A DNA stretch of 64,000 nucleotides from Neisseriaceae bacterium (GTDB lineage Bacteria > Pseudomonadota > Gammaproteobacteria > Burkholderiales > Neisseriaceae). The DNA lies in NCBI GenBank assembly GCA_017458185.1, contig JAFTFY010000030.1, forward strand, positions 1 through 64,000, written 5' to 3'. The stretch's first letter is position 1. Every line of letters begins with the position of its first letter. The notes below the pieces were generated by a model. It ran no database searches. It was not told the origin of the DNA and worked only from the letters and a program-made list of their open reading frames with translations. The position numbers were made by a program, and so were the translations under genes. This document shows positions 1 through 7,550 of this stretch, piece after piece.

Positions 1-112
1 AGGTTGCCTGAACAAATTTCAGGTTGCCTGAACAAATTTCAGGTTGCCTGAACAAATTTCAGGTTGCCTGAACAAATTTCAGGTTGCCTGAACAAATTTC
101 AGGTTGCCTGAA
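1..112 (+). repeat. Tandem array of a 20-bp unit built on a DUS variant
   Basis: Five perfect head-to-tail copies of a 20-bp unit, AGGTTGCCTGAA followed by CAAATTTC, and a sixth partial unit. The array probably continues left of the window. The 12-bp core is the DUS with one change (AGGTTGCCTGAA). The spacer is too short for a CRISPR. Confidence 0.95.
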
Positions 113-157
113 ACCCTGTAAATTTTACCCTTATCGGCAAATAAGGCAAATGTTTTT

Positions 158-904
158 TCAGTATTTTGACAAAATACAACGAATGGCATTTTGTGTGGTT
201 TGTTGCGTTATTTGTGTTATGGATTTTTTGCTTAATTGTGCCGCTGTCTGATGAATTTCAAGCAAAACCGCAGGCGTATTTTCAGGCAGCATAAAGGGCG
301 AATCGCTTTCCATTACCCAAGCGTTATTGGGTAATTGCGGTAAAACCGTACGCAAGCGGCTGTTGTGTTTTAATAAAACCGTGCCAATGCCGATTTTAAA
401 TCCCAATTTAATCCAATCGTTTGCCTGTTGCAGGCTGCCTGAAAAACCATGAATAAATCCGCCAAGGGTAAATTTTTGTTTTTTAATCAAAGCAATACAT
501 TCATTATGGGCTTTAACGCAGTGAATCGACACAGGGCGACAAAACGCTTGGGCAATGGCTAATTGTTGCGAAAATAAGTCGATTTGTTGTTGTTTTTCGC
601 ACGCATTAGGCGAGTGATAAAAGTCCAAACCAATTTCACCCACTATGGCTTGTGGCAACGCTTTCAGGCAGGTGCAAAGTATATCTAACCAATCATTTGG
701 CAAATTTTTTTGAAATAAAGGGTGAATGCCAAAAGTAGGAATCACTTGCGGATAACGCTTGGCTATTTCTTGATTTTTCTGCCAATCATCAAAAGAAGCA
801 GAAACGCTAATCAACCGCCGCACACCGCATTGCTCGGCTTTTGCCAATATTTCAGGCAGCACAAAAGGGGGAAATTCAGTTAAATGGCAGTGGGTGTCTA
901 TCAT
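158..904 (-). CDS. TatD-family metal-dependent hydrolase
   Basis: 248 aa, of the TatD/YcfH/YjjV family of metal-dependent nucleases with a TIM-barrel fold. Visible metal-ligand motifs are the N-terminal D-T-H-C-H (H5, H7), G-E-I-G-L-D near residue 88, S-I-H-C near 127, F-I-H-G near 150 and the C-terminal E-S-D-S-P. The length fits the family (about 250-265 aa). A DUS inside the gene encodes part of the stretch FSGSLQQ. It stands alone, ahead of a REP element. TatD relatives act as 3'-5' exonucleases or D-aminoacyl-tRNA deacylases; which applies here cannot be told from sequence. Confidence 0.88.
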   Translation of the reverse strand: MIDTHCHLTEFPPFVLPEILAKAEQCGVRRLISVSASFDDWQKNQEIAKRYPQVIPTFGIHPLFQKNLPNDWLDILCTCLKALPQAIVGEIGLDFYHSPNACEKQQQIDLFSQQLAIAQAFCRPVSIHCVKAHNECIALIKKQKFTLGGFIHGFSGSLQQANDWIKLGFKIGIGTVLLKHNSRLRTVLPQLPNNAWVMESDSPFMLPENTPAVLLEIHQTAAQLSKKSITQITQQTTQNAIRCILSKY

Positions 905-931
905 TTTTTAATATGCTTGAATATATAAGTA

Positions 932-1076
932 ACGCCGTAGGGTGGGCTTCCCAGCCCACCAACAACGCCGCAGGCGTTGCTTTTCATCTTTTCAGGTTGC
1001 CTAAAAAATTTTCTTTAATCATTTCACACCGCCCTATCGGGCGGTTTGGTGGGCTATGAAGCCCACCCTACGGCGT
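932..1076. repeat. REPIN: two inverted GTAG-headed REP hairpins
   Basis: The left end reads CGCCGTAG followed by the hairpin GGTGGGC-loop-GCCCACC; the right end is its inverted copy ending CTACGGCG. Between them lie a second hairpin of type CAACGCC-loop-GGCGTTG, a degenerate DUS and a CCGCCC/GGGCGG hairpin. The GTAG tetranucleotide before the palindrome is the classic REP head mobilised by RAYT transposases; a RAYT gene lies at 10412-10948. Confidence 0.8.
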
Positions 1077-1133
1077 TTCTTTTTTGTTTCAGGCAGCCTG
1101 AAATGTAGTTCAACGAATACAGTGAAGTTAAAA

Positions 1134-2024
1134 TTAAACCAACTGCTCGCTCCAATGCAGTTTATGTCGCAAAGTGGCGAAGTATTTATAATCCGCAGGT
1201 TGCAGCATACGCACGCTGTTGCGGTAGCGGCGGATAATCACGCGGTCGAATTTTTGTAAATCGCAGAATGTTTGCCCGTCAAAATAAACCCGTGCGTTGC
1301 CGTGTGTTAAAAGCACTTCAATTTCGCCTGTGTCAGCCACCGCAATCGGGCGATTGTTCATCGACTGTGGGCAAATCGGCACAAGGGTGAATGCTCGCAA
1401 AGTAGGCTGTAAAATCGCACCGCCTGCCGCCAAAGAATAAGCGGTAGAGCCTGTCGGCGTGGCGACAATCAAGCCATCGCTGCGTTGGCGATAGACAAAT
1501 TCTTTATTGATAAATACTTCAAATTCAATCATTTGCCCTGTGCCGCCACGATTAAACGCCGCATCATTTAACGCCAAAGCGTGTTCGATTTCTTCTTCAT
1601 CTCGCTCAACGGAAATTTCCAGCATAATGCGTTCTTCAACCGTGTATTTGCCTGTGAGCATGGCGGCAACTTGATGAACTGCGTCCGATGACGGCACTTG
1701 CGTTAAAAAGCCTAATGTACCACGATGAACGCCAATTAACGGCACGCGATACGGTGCAACACGGCGGGCAATCGACAAAAGCGTTCCATCGCCGCCGATG
1801 GAAATCACCAAATCGCATTTTCTGCCCATTTTCTTTTTATCTAATAAATGGCATTGCGAAAAAATAGCCAAATGCGACAACTCGTCTTGCGTGGCTTCGT
1901 CCAAACTGACTTCAATGCCATTTTCTAACAAAAACCCAGCCAAAACCCCCACTAACTCCGCCAAATGCGGCGTTTGCGGACGAATAACAATGCCGATATG
2001 TTGAAATTGACTGTTGATTTTCAT
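1134..2024 (-). CDS. nadK: NAD kinase
   Basis: 296 aa, ATP-dependent NAD kinase making NADP+. The diagnostic GGDGTLL motif is at residues 77-83. The substrate-binding segment N-D-A-A-F-N-R-G near residue 155 and the conserved D-G-L-I-V-A-T-P-T-G-S-T-A-Y stretch near 185 are intact. The length matches bacterial homologues (about 290-300 aa). Cytoplasmic housekeeping enzyme. The next gene upstream on the same strand is the HicAB pair, separated by a DUS, so it is probably transcribed alone. Confidence 0.96.
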   Translation of the reverse strand: MKINSQFQHIGIVIRPQTPHLAELVGVLAGFLLENGIEVSLDEATQDELSHLAIFSQCHLLDKKKMGRKCDLVISIGGDGTLLSIARRVAPYRVPLIGVHRGTLGFLTQVPSSDAVHQVAAMLTGKYTVEERIMLEISVERDEEEIEHALALNDAAFNRGGTGQMIEFEVFINKEFVYRQRSDGLIVATPTGSTAYSLAAGGAILQPTLRAFTLVPICPQSMNNRPIAVADTGEIEVLLTHGNARVYFDGQTFCDLQKFDRVIIRRYRNSVRMLQPADYKYFATLRHKLHWSEQLV

Positions 2025-2058
2025 TGCAAAACTTTCATTTCAGGCTGCCTGAAAGGGT

Positions 2059-2391
2059 TTAGCCATACACCGCCAAAGCGTCATTGACAATAGCACTTAA
2101 ACTTTTGTGTTTTTGTTGTGCTATTCTTGCGGCTTTTTCATGCAGAACTGGGTCAATGCGTACGCTTAATTTGCCCGAATAATGCTTGCGTTTTGGGCTA
2201 ATTCCTTTTTTCTCACACATAAGCAAATACTCATTTAACGAGATTTGTCCTTCTCTTTTTAATCCGTCAATATCGTTAGCGTAAAAATCTGCTCCGCCGT
2301 TTAAGTTAAGAAATTCACCACGAAATTGCCCGATTTCTGCGTCATACGACACGGCGGCAGAGTATTCACCAAAAGACATAATGTTATTCAT
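2059..2391 (-). CDS. hicB: HicB-family antitoxin
   Basis: 110 aa. The N-terminal half has the HicB partial RNase-H-like pattern (Y-x-A-x-V-x-Y-D-A-E, F-x-G-E-F, G-x-x-x-F-Y-A-x-D). The C-terminal 40 residues (K-L-S-V-R-I-D-P-x-L-H-x-x-A-A-x-x-A, S-L-S-A-I-V-N-D-A-L) form a ribbon-helix-helix DNA-binding domain. It overlaps the preceding toxin gene by four bases (ATGA), the usual arrangement of translationally coupled toxin-antitoxin pairs. It should neutralise HicA and repress its own promoter. Confidence 0.87.
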   Translation of the reverse strand: MNNIMSFGEYSAAVSYDAEIGQFRGEFLNLNGGADFYANDIDGLKREGQISLNEYLLMCEKKGISPKRKHYSGKLSVRIDPVLHEKAARIAQQKHKSLSAIVNDALAVYG

Positions 2392-2642
2392 ACAGTAACT
2401 CCATTTCTTTTGAGCCAGTCTCGAACAGCGGCAACCGCTCCTTTATCCGTATTTGGTGTGGGGTGTGGGCGATGAAAAACATACATTTCATCAAACAAAA
2501 ACACAGCAACACGAGAACCTGCTCGTTCTTCAATTTCTGCACCTAATGACAGCAACAAGGCTTCAATATCGCTCCATTTTATATTACCGCTTATGGGGTG
2601 TGCAAATAAACTGCGTAAAGTTTTTATATGTTTATTTTTCAT
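2388..2642 (-). CDS. hicA: HicA-family mRNA interferase toxin
   Basis: 84 aa, small dsRBD-like fold protein of the HicA family. The family pattern is visible: L-L-x-S-L-G-A near residue 30, G-S-R-V-A-V-F-L-F where HicA usually has G-S-H-H, and the terminal H-R-P-H-P with a downstream helix of the V-R-D-W-L type. The usual catalytic histidine of G-S-H is an Arg here, but H-R-P-H-P remains, so activity is uncertain. First gene of a two-gene unit with hicB. HicA toxins cleave mRNA independently of ribosomes. Confidence 0.82.
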   Translation of the reverse strand: MKNKHIKTLRSLFAHPISGNIKWSDIEALLLSLGAEIEERAGSRVAVFLFDEMYVFHRPHPTPNTDKGAVAAVRDWLKRNGVTV

Positions 2643-2826
2643 TGCAAAACTTTCGTTTTAGTGTATTTTCAGGCTGCCTGAAACGCTTATTTTACTGTAA
2701 TTCAAATATAATGCGACACAATTATCCACAAATTCACCGTTTTTTGTGCTAAATCACATTAAACTGTATCAAAAAATGGTAGCATTGCATTTGTATTTTG
2801 AAAAACTGATGGCAAGGACGGCTTTT

Positions 2827-3384
2827 ATGGACGGCAAAATTTTAGACAATGGGGCAATTAACGGCAATGACGGCAAACGCCTAACAATGGTAAAAACCTT
2901 TGCTTTTATCAGTATTGCCTTACTTGTATTCTCAAATATTACCCTTAGTATTAGTAGTTTTTCCGATTTTCTATACATCGCATCTCTGGCTGTGTTTATT
3001 TGGGCTGCATATCTCATTAAAAAAATGGCACATTCAAACACCATTTTAATCAGTGCGGTTGTAACAGCAATTTGTCAGCTTTTAGCGACACTCATTTTTA
3101 TAGGCGAATACAATACACTGGTGATTATATTTCTTCTAATATACCTTGAATTTACAAGAAGATATTACAATGAATTAGCATTGCTGACTTCGCAATGGCT
3201 ATTTAAACTTATCGTTTATATCCGTGCTGCTTGGGCTTTGGCTTATATTGTTGATAATATTATTTTCGATACACCGACAGCAATACTCACTGAATGTAAC
3301 AGGTGTACAATACACACGAGCACAGCCGTACTGATTATTGCGTGGATACAAACTCAAAAAATAGCCAAGAAAACGAATGTATAA
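2827..3384 (+). CDS. Hypothetical integral membrane protein
   Basis: 185 aa if translation starts at 2827, where AAGGA sits eight bases before the ATG; upstream in-frame ATGs at 2746, 2776 and 2809 have no convincing ribosome site. Four to five hydrophobic segments span roughly residues 20-60, 68-115 and 135-175 of this version, with few charged residues between. I recognise no family. It follows the divergent HicAB pair and is followed by a terminator-like hairpin and repeats, so it appears to be a single-gene unit. AT-rich like other accessory genes here. Confidence 0.6.
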   Translation: MDGKILDNGAINGNDGKRLTMVKTFAFISIALLVFSNITLSISSFSDFLYIASLAVFIWAAYLIKKMAHSNTILISAVVTAICQLLATLIFIGEYNTLVIIFLLIYLEFTRRYYNELALLTSQWLFKLIVYIRAAWALAYIVDNIIFDTPTAILTECNRCTIHTSTAVLIIAWIQTQKIAKKTNV

Positions 3385-3471
3385 TTGATAAACAGTCGCA
3401 GAATTATGGTTTGTTCTGCGACTGTTTGATTGAATAAAAACACACCGTTCAGGCTGCCTGAAAAAGCCAGT

Positions 3472-3574
3472 GTCATTGCGAGACGACAGTTAGCCGTTAG
3501 CGGTTTACTGCTTACGGATATGTCGCCCCGAGCCGTAAGGCGTGGGGGTCTCGAAGTCAAATCGTGGCAATCCA
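3472..3574. repeat. Degenerate copy of the TTGCGAG hairpin element
   Basis: Begins GTCATTGCGAG and ends CGTGGCAATCC like the copies at 58107 and 35921, but the interior is longer and less symmetric. A partial hp3-type module (CCGTAGGCGTTG) follows. Part of the 465-bp gene-free stretch 3385-3849. Confidence 0.6.
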
Positions 3575-3613
3575 GCCGTAGGCGTTGATTATTTCTTGAT
3601 TATTTCTTGATAT

Positions 3614-3646
3614 TAAAAAAATTCCGCCCTATCGGGCTAATTTTTT
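3614..3646 (+). terminator. Rho-independent terminator-like hairpin
   Basis: GCCC-TATC-GGGC core extended by A-rich and T-rich arms, followed by a run of six T. It lies downstream of the membrane protein gene at 2827-3384, though 230 bp away. Confidence 0.5.
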
Positions 3647-3666
3647 GCATACAATAAATACAACTG

Positions 3667-3780
3667 TTATAGGGTGGGCATTCCTGCCCACCATTTGCCC
3701 GCAGGGCAAAATATTCTTAAAAAACAACGAGCAATCAACGCCTATCGGCGTTGTGGTGGGCAGGAATGCCCACCCTATAA
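3667..3780. repeat. REPIN: inverted pair of REP hairpins
   Basis: The left copy reads ATAG then GGTGGGCA-TTCC-TGCCCACC; the right copy is its exact inverse ending in CCCTATAA. Between them are GCCCGCAGGGC and CAACGCC-TATC-GGCGTTG hairpins. Same family as 932-1076, with ATAG instead of GTAG at the head. A DUS at 3826 closes the gene-free stretch. Confidence 0.8.
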
Positions 3781-3849
3781 CATTCACATTTATTATATGT
3801 AAAAATAGGTTTTACAAAGGTTTCAGGCTGCCTGAAAAATATTTTGTTT

Positions 3850-4338
3850 TTACAATTCAATATAATGCGGAATAATATCCACAAATTCGCCGTTATTCAA
3901 ACGAAAGCCGTTTTTAATCACGCCCAACTGTGTAAAACCTAATTTTTGGTACAAACGCAAAGCGGTTTCATTGCTGGCGACCACGGCATTAAACTGCATT
4001 ATTTTAAAGCCTAATTCACGGGCTTTTTGTAAAGAATGCTGCACTAATTTTTCGCCGATTTTCTGCCCACGATAACCGTTATCAACGGCGTATGACGCAT
4101 TTGCAATATGAGCACAACGCCCAACATTATTCGGGTGCAGAATATACAAACCCACTACCTGCCCTTGCGGGTTTTTGCCCACGCCCGTAAAAGACTGTTC
4201 GCCAAAAAACGCCGCCGCTTGATTTTCGGTTAAGGGCGTATCCTGCGGAAACGCCACACCGTCTGCCACAATCGCATTCCATAAAGCGGTGATTTGCGGT
4301 ATGTCGTCTGGACAAAATTCTTGAATAATCAAAGACAT
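3850..4338 (-). CDS. GNAT-family N-acetyltransferase
   Basis: 162 aa, single GNAT domain. The acetyl-CoA-binding motif A is visible around residues 88-105 (S-Y-A-V-D, then G-Y-R-G-Q-K-I-G-E-K-L) and the C-terminal motif B-like N-E-T-A-L-R-L-Y-Q-K-L-G-F near 122-134. The substrate cannot be inferred. It lies eight bases downstream of folB on the same strand, so the two are probably cotranscribed, but no functional link to folate is evident. Confidence 0.86.
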   Translation of the reverse strand: MSLIIQEFCPDDIPQITALWNAIVADGVAFPQDTPLTENQAAAFFGEQSFTGVGKNPQGQVVGLYILHPNNVGRCAHIANASYAVDNGYRGQKIGEKLVQHSLQKARELGFKIMQFNAVVASNETALRLYQKLGFTQLGVIKNGFRLNNGEFVDIIPHYIEL

Positions 4339-4346
4339 AATTACTC

Positions 4347-4697
4347 CTATCGCGAACGCACAATTTCAATGCCCACTGCCCCCACTTTGGGCAAAATGCC
4401 TTGTTTGGTGAGCCGCAAATGCACTTTTTCTACGGCATATTCTTGCAAGATAAACCCTGCCAAATCTTCTGCCAACGCTTCAATCAAACGCCGCTCGCTC
4501 TTTTCTGCAAAGGCACGCAAGCGTTCCACTAAATCGGCATAATTAACCGCGTTTGCCAAATCGTCCGTTAAACCTGCTTGCTTATTTGGCAAGGTTAAAT
4601 CCAAATCCAACAACAACGATTGCGGCTGCAATCGTTCCCAGTCATAAACCCCGATAATCGCTTGCAGTTGAATATCGCGTAAAAATAAAGTGTTCAT
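4347..4697 (-). CDS. folB: Dihydroneopterin aldolase
   Basis: 116 aa, cytoplasmic enzyme of folate synthesis that converts 7,8-dihydroneopterin to 6-hydroxymethyl-dihydropterin. Family hallmarks: N-terminal I-x-x-I-I-G-V-Y-D-W-E-R, the N-Y-A-D-L-V segment near residue 52, a central A-E-x-L-A and the C-terminal V-x-L-R-L-T-K-Q-G-I-L. The length is typical (about 115-122 aa). folP, the next but one pathway step, is in the window at 9491 but not linked in an operon. Confidence 0.93.
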   Translation of the reverse strand: MNTLFLRDIQLQAIIGVYDWERLQPQSLLLDLDLTLPNKQAGLTDDLANAVNYADLVERLRAFAEKSERRLIEALAEDLAGFILQEYAVEKVHLRLTKQGILPKVGAVGIEIVRSR

Positions 4698-4744
4698 TTG
4701 ATTATCCTAATTCAGGCTGCCTGAAACATTTGTTTTTTTATATC

Positions 4745-4837
4745 GCCACACGGATTCGGAAAATCTAACGATTTTCCTGACAAATGCTTATTGAGTTATT
4801 TAAAAATTTTGCGTAAGCAAAATCGAATCCGTGTGGC
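4745..4837. repeat. Inverted repeat around an AT-rich core
   Basis: Perfect 14-bp arms, GCCACACGGATTCG and its complement, enclose about 65 bp that itself contains a GAAAATC/GATTTTC-type match. It sits between two DUS copies in the folB-fabG gap. No coding capacity. It resembles a small MITE or a long hairpin. Confidence 0.7.
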
Positions 4838-4880
4838 ATTCAACCTTTCAGGCTGCCTGAAAATATTTTTTTATATAAAA

Positions 4881-5624
4881 TCAAGGCATTAACATACCGC
4901 CGTTAATGTGCAGGGTTTGACCTGTTACATAATCCGCACCGTCTGACGCTAAAAACAGCACTGCGTCAGCAATATTTTGCGGCGTGCCTAATTTGCCTAA
5001 TGCTATGTTTTTAATTAAGTTTTCTTTCACTTCATCAGGCAATGCGTCCGTCATATCGGTCGCAATAAAACCAGGTGCGACACAATTTACGGTAATGCCA
5101 CGAGAGCCCACTTCGCGAGCCAAAGATTTGGAAAAGCCCGTCATGGCGGCTTTGGCGGCGGCGTAGTTTGTTTGCCCTGCGTTGCCCATTGTGCCGACTA
5201 CGGACGAAATATTGATAATTCTGCCAAATCTTGCTTTCATCATCGAACGCAACACCGCTTTACTTGCACGATAAACCGACTTTAAATTCACCTGCATAAT
5301 GTCGTCCCATTCATCGTCTTTCATACGCATAAGCAAGTTATCCCGCGTTATGCCTGCGTTATTCACCAACACAGCGATAGTGCCAAATTCTTGTTCAATA
5401 TCGGCAATTAAGTTTTCAATCGCATTGTCGTCAGCAACATTTAACACGCGTCCCACACCGCCAAAAGCGGCAAGTTGGGCAGAAATAGCGTCCGCCCCAT
5501 TTTGCGTGGTCGCTGTGCCAATCACTTTTGCTCCATTTTTCGCCAGCGTTTCTGCCACAGCCGCCCCAATTCCACGAGACGCCCCCGTTACCAAAGCAAT
5601 TTTGCCGTCTAAATTGATATTCAT
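4881..5624 (-). CDS. fabG: 3-oxoacyl-ACP reductase
   Basis: 247 aa short-chain dehydrogenase that reduces 3-oxoacyl-ACP with NADPH in fatty acid elongation. Cofactor motif G-A-S-R-G-I-G at 14-20, N-N-A-G at 88-91, and the catalytic S141, Y154, K158 set (S-V-V-G-T-M-G-N, then Y-A-A-A-K) match FabG closely. The C-terminal Y-V-T-G-Q-T-L-H-I-N-G-G-M segment is also typical. Other fab genes are not adjacent. A hypothetical gene ends two bases upstream, suggesting cotranscription. Confidence 0.96.
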   Translation of the reverse strand: MNINLDGKIALVTGASRGIGAAVAETLAKNGAKVIGTATTQNGADAISAQLAAFGGVGRVLNVADDNAIENLIADIEQEFGTIAVLVNNAGITRDNLLMRMKDDEWDDIMQVNLKSVYRASKAVLRSMMKARFGRIINISSVVGTMGNAGQTNYAAAKAAMTGFSKSLAREVGSRGITVNCVAPGFIATDMTDALPDEVKENLIKNIALGKLGTPQNIADAVLFLASDGADYVTGQTLHINGGMLMP

Positions 5625-5626
5625 TG

Positions 5627-6043
5627 TTAATAATCCTTAAATCGTTGTAATGCTTGTTTGATTTTATCACTTTCAAAATATACTTCATCAGTAAAGGAAC
5701 GGATAATATCAAACGCCACACTAAATTCAGGCAATATCACATTGCCCACGATATTTTCGTAAGCCACGAGATATTGCCACGCAATAGCGTCATTGATAAT
5801 TTTATGGGTCAATGACAACAACACTTTAACCGAATAAGGACTGCTGTATTTACCGACAGCAAACACAAACGAAGCCACTTCATCGGACGAATGGTAATCA
5901 ATCAGAGAAGACAGTTTTGCCAAAACGGTGTCTTTTCTTGACAAAGGAATATCATCATTTTCAAAAGCAAAAATAATTTGCGTTAAGGCGTTCTGTCTGT
6001 CGCCATTTTTGCCCCAAAAAGAATGGTCTAAAAATTGTTCCAT
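5627..6043 (-). CDS. Hypothetical protein, 138 aa
   Basis: 138 aa, soluble, mixed alpha-helical look, no signal peptide or membrane segment. Acidic and aromatic N-terminus (M-E-Q-F-L-D-H-S-F-W-G). No family recognised. Its stop is only two bases from the fabG start, so the two are likely translated from one mRNA. It may be an immunity-type or HEAT-like helical protein, but that is a guess. Confidence 0.65.
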   Translation of the reverse strand: MEQFLDHSFWGKNGDRQNALTQIIFAFENDDIPLSRKDTVLAKLSSLIDYHSSDEVASFVFAVGKYSSPYSVKVLLSLTHKIINDAIAWQYLVAYENIVGNVILPEFSVAFDIIRSFTDEVYFESDKIKQALQRFKDY

Positions 6044-6177
6044 TGTTTATGCTATTCGATTAAAGAATGTGAATTATCGCATATTCTGATTATGCTTTCA
6101 GGCTGCCTGAAAAATCGGTAAAATAACTGCCTGATTGCTTTTTCAGGCTGCCTGAAAATAAAAGGGATTATAAAAAA

Positions 6178-7506
6178 ATGAAAACATTCAATGAATTAGG
6201 ATTATCTAACGAAATTATTAACGCCCTAAACGACTGTGGTTATACCAGCCCTACCGATATTCAAGCGGCGGCGATTCCTGTCGCGATGGCGGGAAACGAT
6301 ATGTTAGCCGCCGCTCAAACGGGCACGGGCAAAACGGCGGCGTTTATGTTGCCGTCTATTGAACGCCTAAAACACCACGCCAACACCAGCGTTTCGCCTG
6401 CCATGCACCCTGTTAGAATGTTGGTTTTAACCCCCACACGAGAACTGGCTGACCAAATTTATGCTAATAATAACAATTACTTAAAAAACATTCCCTTGCG
6501 GCATACGGTGATTTTTGGCGGCACAAATATTGAACCGCAAAAAGCCGCCTTGCAACAAGGTTGTGAAATTGTGGTTGCCACAGTGGGGCGATTGTTAGAC
6601 CATGTATCGCAAAAAAGTATCTCTTTGAATAAAGTAGAAATTTTGGTGTTAGACGAAGCCGATAGAATGTTGGATATGGGCTTTATTGATGATGTGCGAA
6701 AAATCATCAAAATGCTCCCTGAAAACAGGCAAATTCTTTTATTTTCAGCCACTTTTGCTCCTGAAATTCGCAAATTAGCCGCAGATTTTATGAATCATCC
6801 GCAAATCATTGAAACCGCACCGCAAAATTCAACGGCACAAAATGTGGAACAGCATTTGATTGCGGTTGATAACGGGCGAAAAAAAGATTTATTAGAAGAC
6901 TTAATTCACGGCTTAAATATTCCGCAAGCGATTGTTTTTTGTAATAAAAAAATTACAGTCAGCCAAGTTACACGCGAATTACTCAAACGCAAAATTGCCG
7001 CCGCAAGCCTGCACGGCGATAAATCGCAGTCGGAACGCTTGCAAACGCTGGCAGATTTTAAAGCAGAAAGCGTGCGTATTTTGGTTGCCACAGATGTGGC
7101 TGCACGCGGCTTGGATATTAGCGAATTGCCGTTTGTGATTAACTATGAGTTGCCTTTGCAAGCGGAAGATTATGTGCATCGCATTGGCAGAACGGGGCGT
7201 GCAGGGACAAACGGCGTGGCGTTGTCTTTGGTTGAAGAAAACGAGCAGAAATTGTTGGACGCAATTTTGCACTTAACTTCGCAAGATTTGAAATTAGAAC
7301 AAATCGAAGGTTATAAGCCGTCTTGGTTAGATAACCCTTTGAATAATAAGCCAAAACAATACAATAAAAACAACAGTTTCAAAAAAATTGCCGACAAAAA
7401 TGACCCTGCGGCAAAATGCGAAAAAATACCTGGACGACAACGCTTATTGCGTGGCAGAAAAAAAGAAGTGTGTGCCTTGCTGTTGCCGAATTATGGTATT
7501 CAATGA
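6178..7506 (+). CDS. rhlE: DEAD-box RNA helicase, RhlE type
   Basis: 442 aa. All DEAD-box motifs are present: Q motif (F-N-E-L-G-L ... T-D-I-Q) at the N-terminus, A-Q-T-G-T-G-K-T (motif I) near residue 45, P-T-R-E-L-A-D-Q (Ia), D-E-A-D (II) near 160, S-A-T (III) near 192, and D-V-A-A-R-G-L-D with H-R-I-G-R-T-G-R-A-G (V and VI) in the second RecA domain. A basic Asn/Lys-rich tail from about 385 onward is usual in RhlE. Probable role in ribosome assembly or RNA turnover. The start has GGGAT upstream; two DUS precede it. Confidence 0.93.
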   Translation: MKTFNELGLSNEIINALNDCGYTSPTDIQAAAIPVAMAGNDMLAAAQTGTGKTAAFMLPSIERLKHHANTSVSPAMHPVRMLVLTPTRELADQIYANNNNYLKNIPLRHTVIFGGTNIEPQKAALQQGCEIVVATVGRLLDHVSQKSISLNKVEILVLDEADRMLDMGFIDDVRKIIKMLPENRQILLFSATFAPEIRKLAADFMNHPQIIETAPQNSTAQNVEQHLIAVDNGRKKDLLEDLIHGLNIPQAIVFCNKKITVSQVTRELLKRKIAAASLHGDKSQSERLQTLADFKAESVRILVATDVAARGLDISELPFVINYELPLQAEDYVHRIGRTGRAGTNGVALSLVEENEQKLLDAILHLTSQDLKLEQIEGYKPSWLDNPLNNKPKQYNKNNSFKKIADKNDPAAKCEKIPGRQRLLRGRKKEVCALLLPNYGIQ

Positions 7507-7550
7507 ACAATTAGGAATGAGCAATGTTTTCAGGCAGCCTGAAACACCCT

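Noticed and set aside
1..112. CRISPR array
   Set aside because: The units are perfect and only 20 bp with an invariant 8-bp spacer; no variable spacers and no cas gene.
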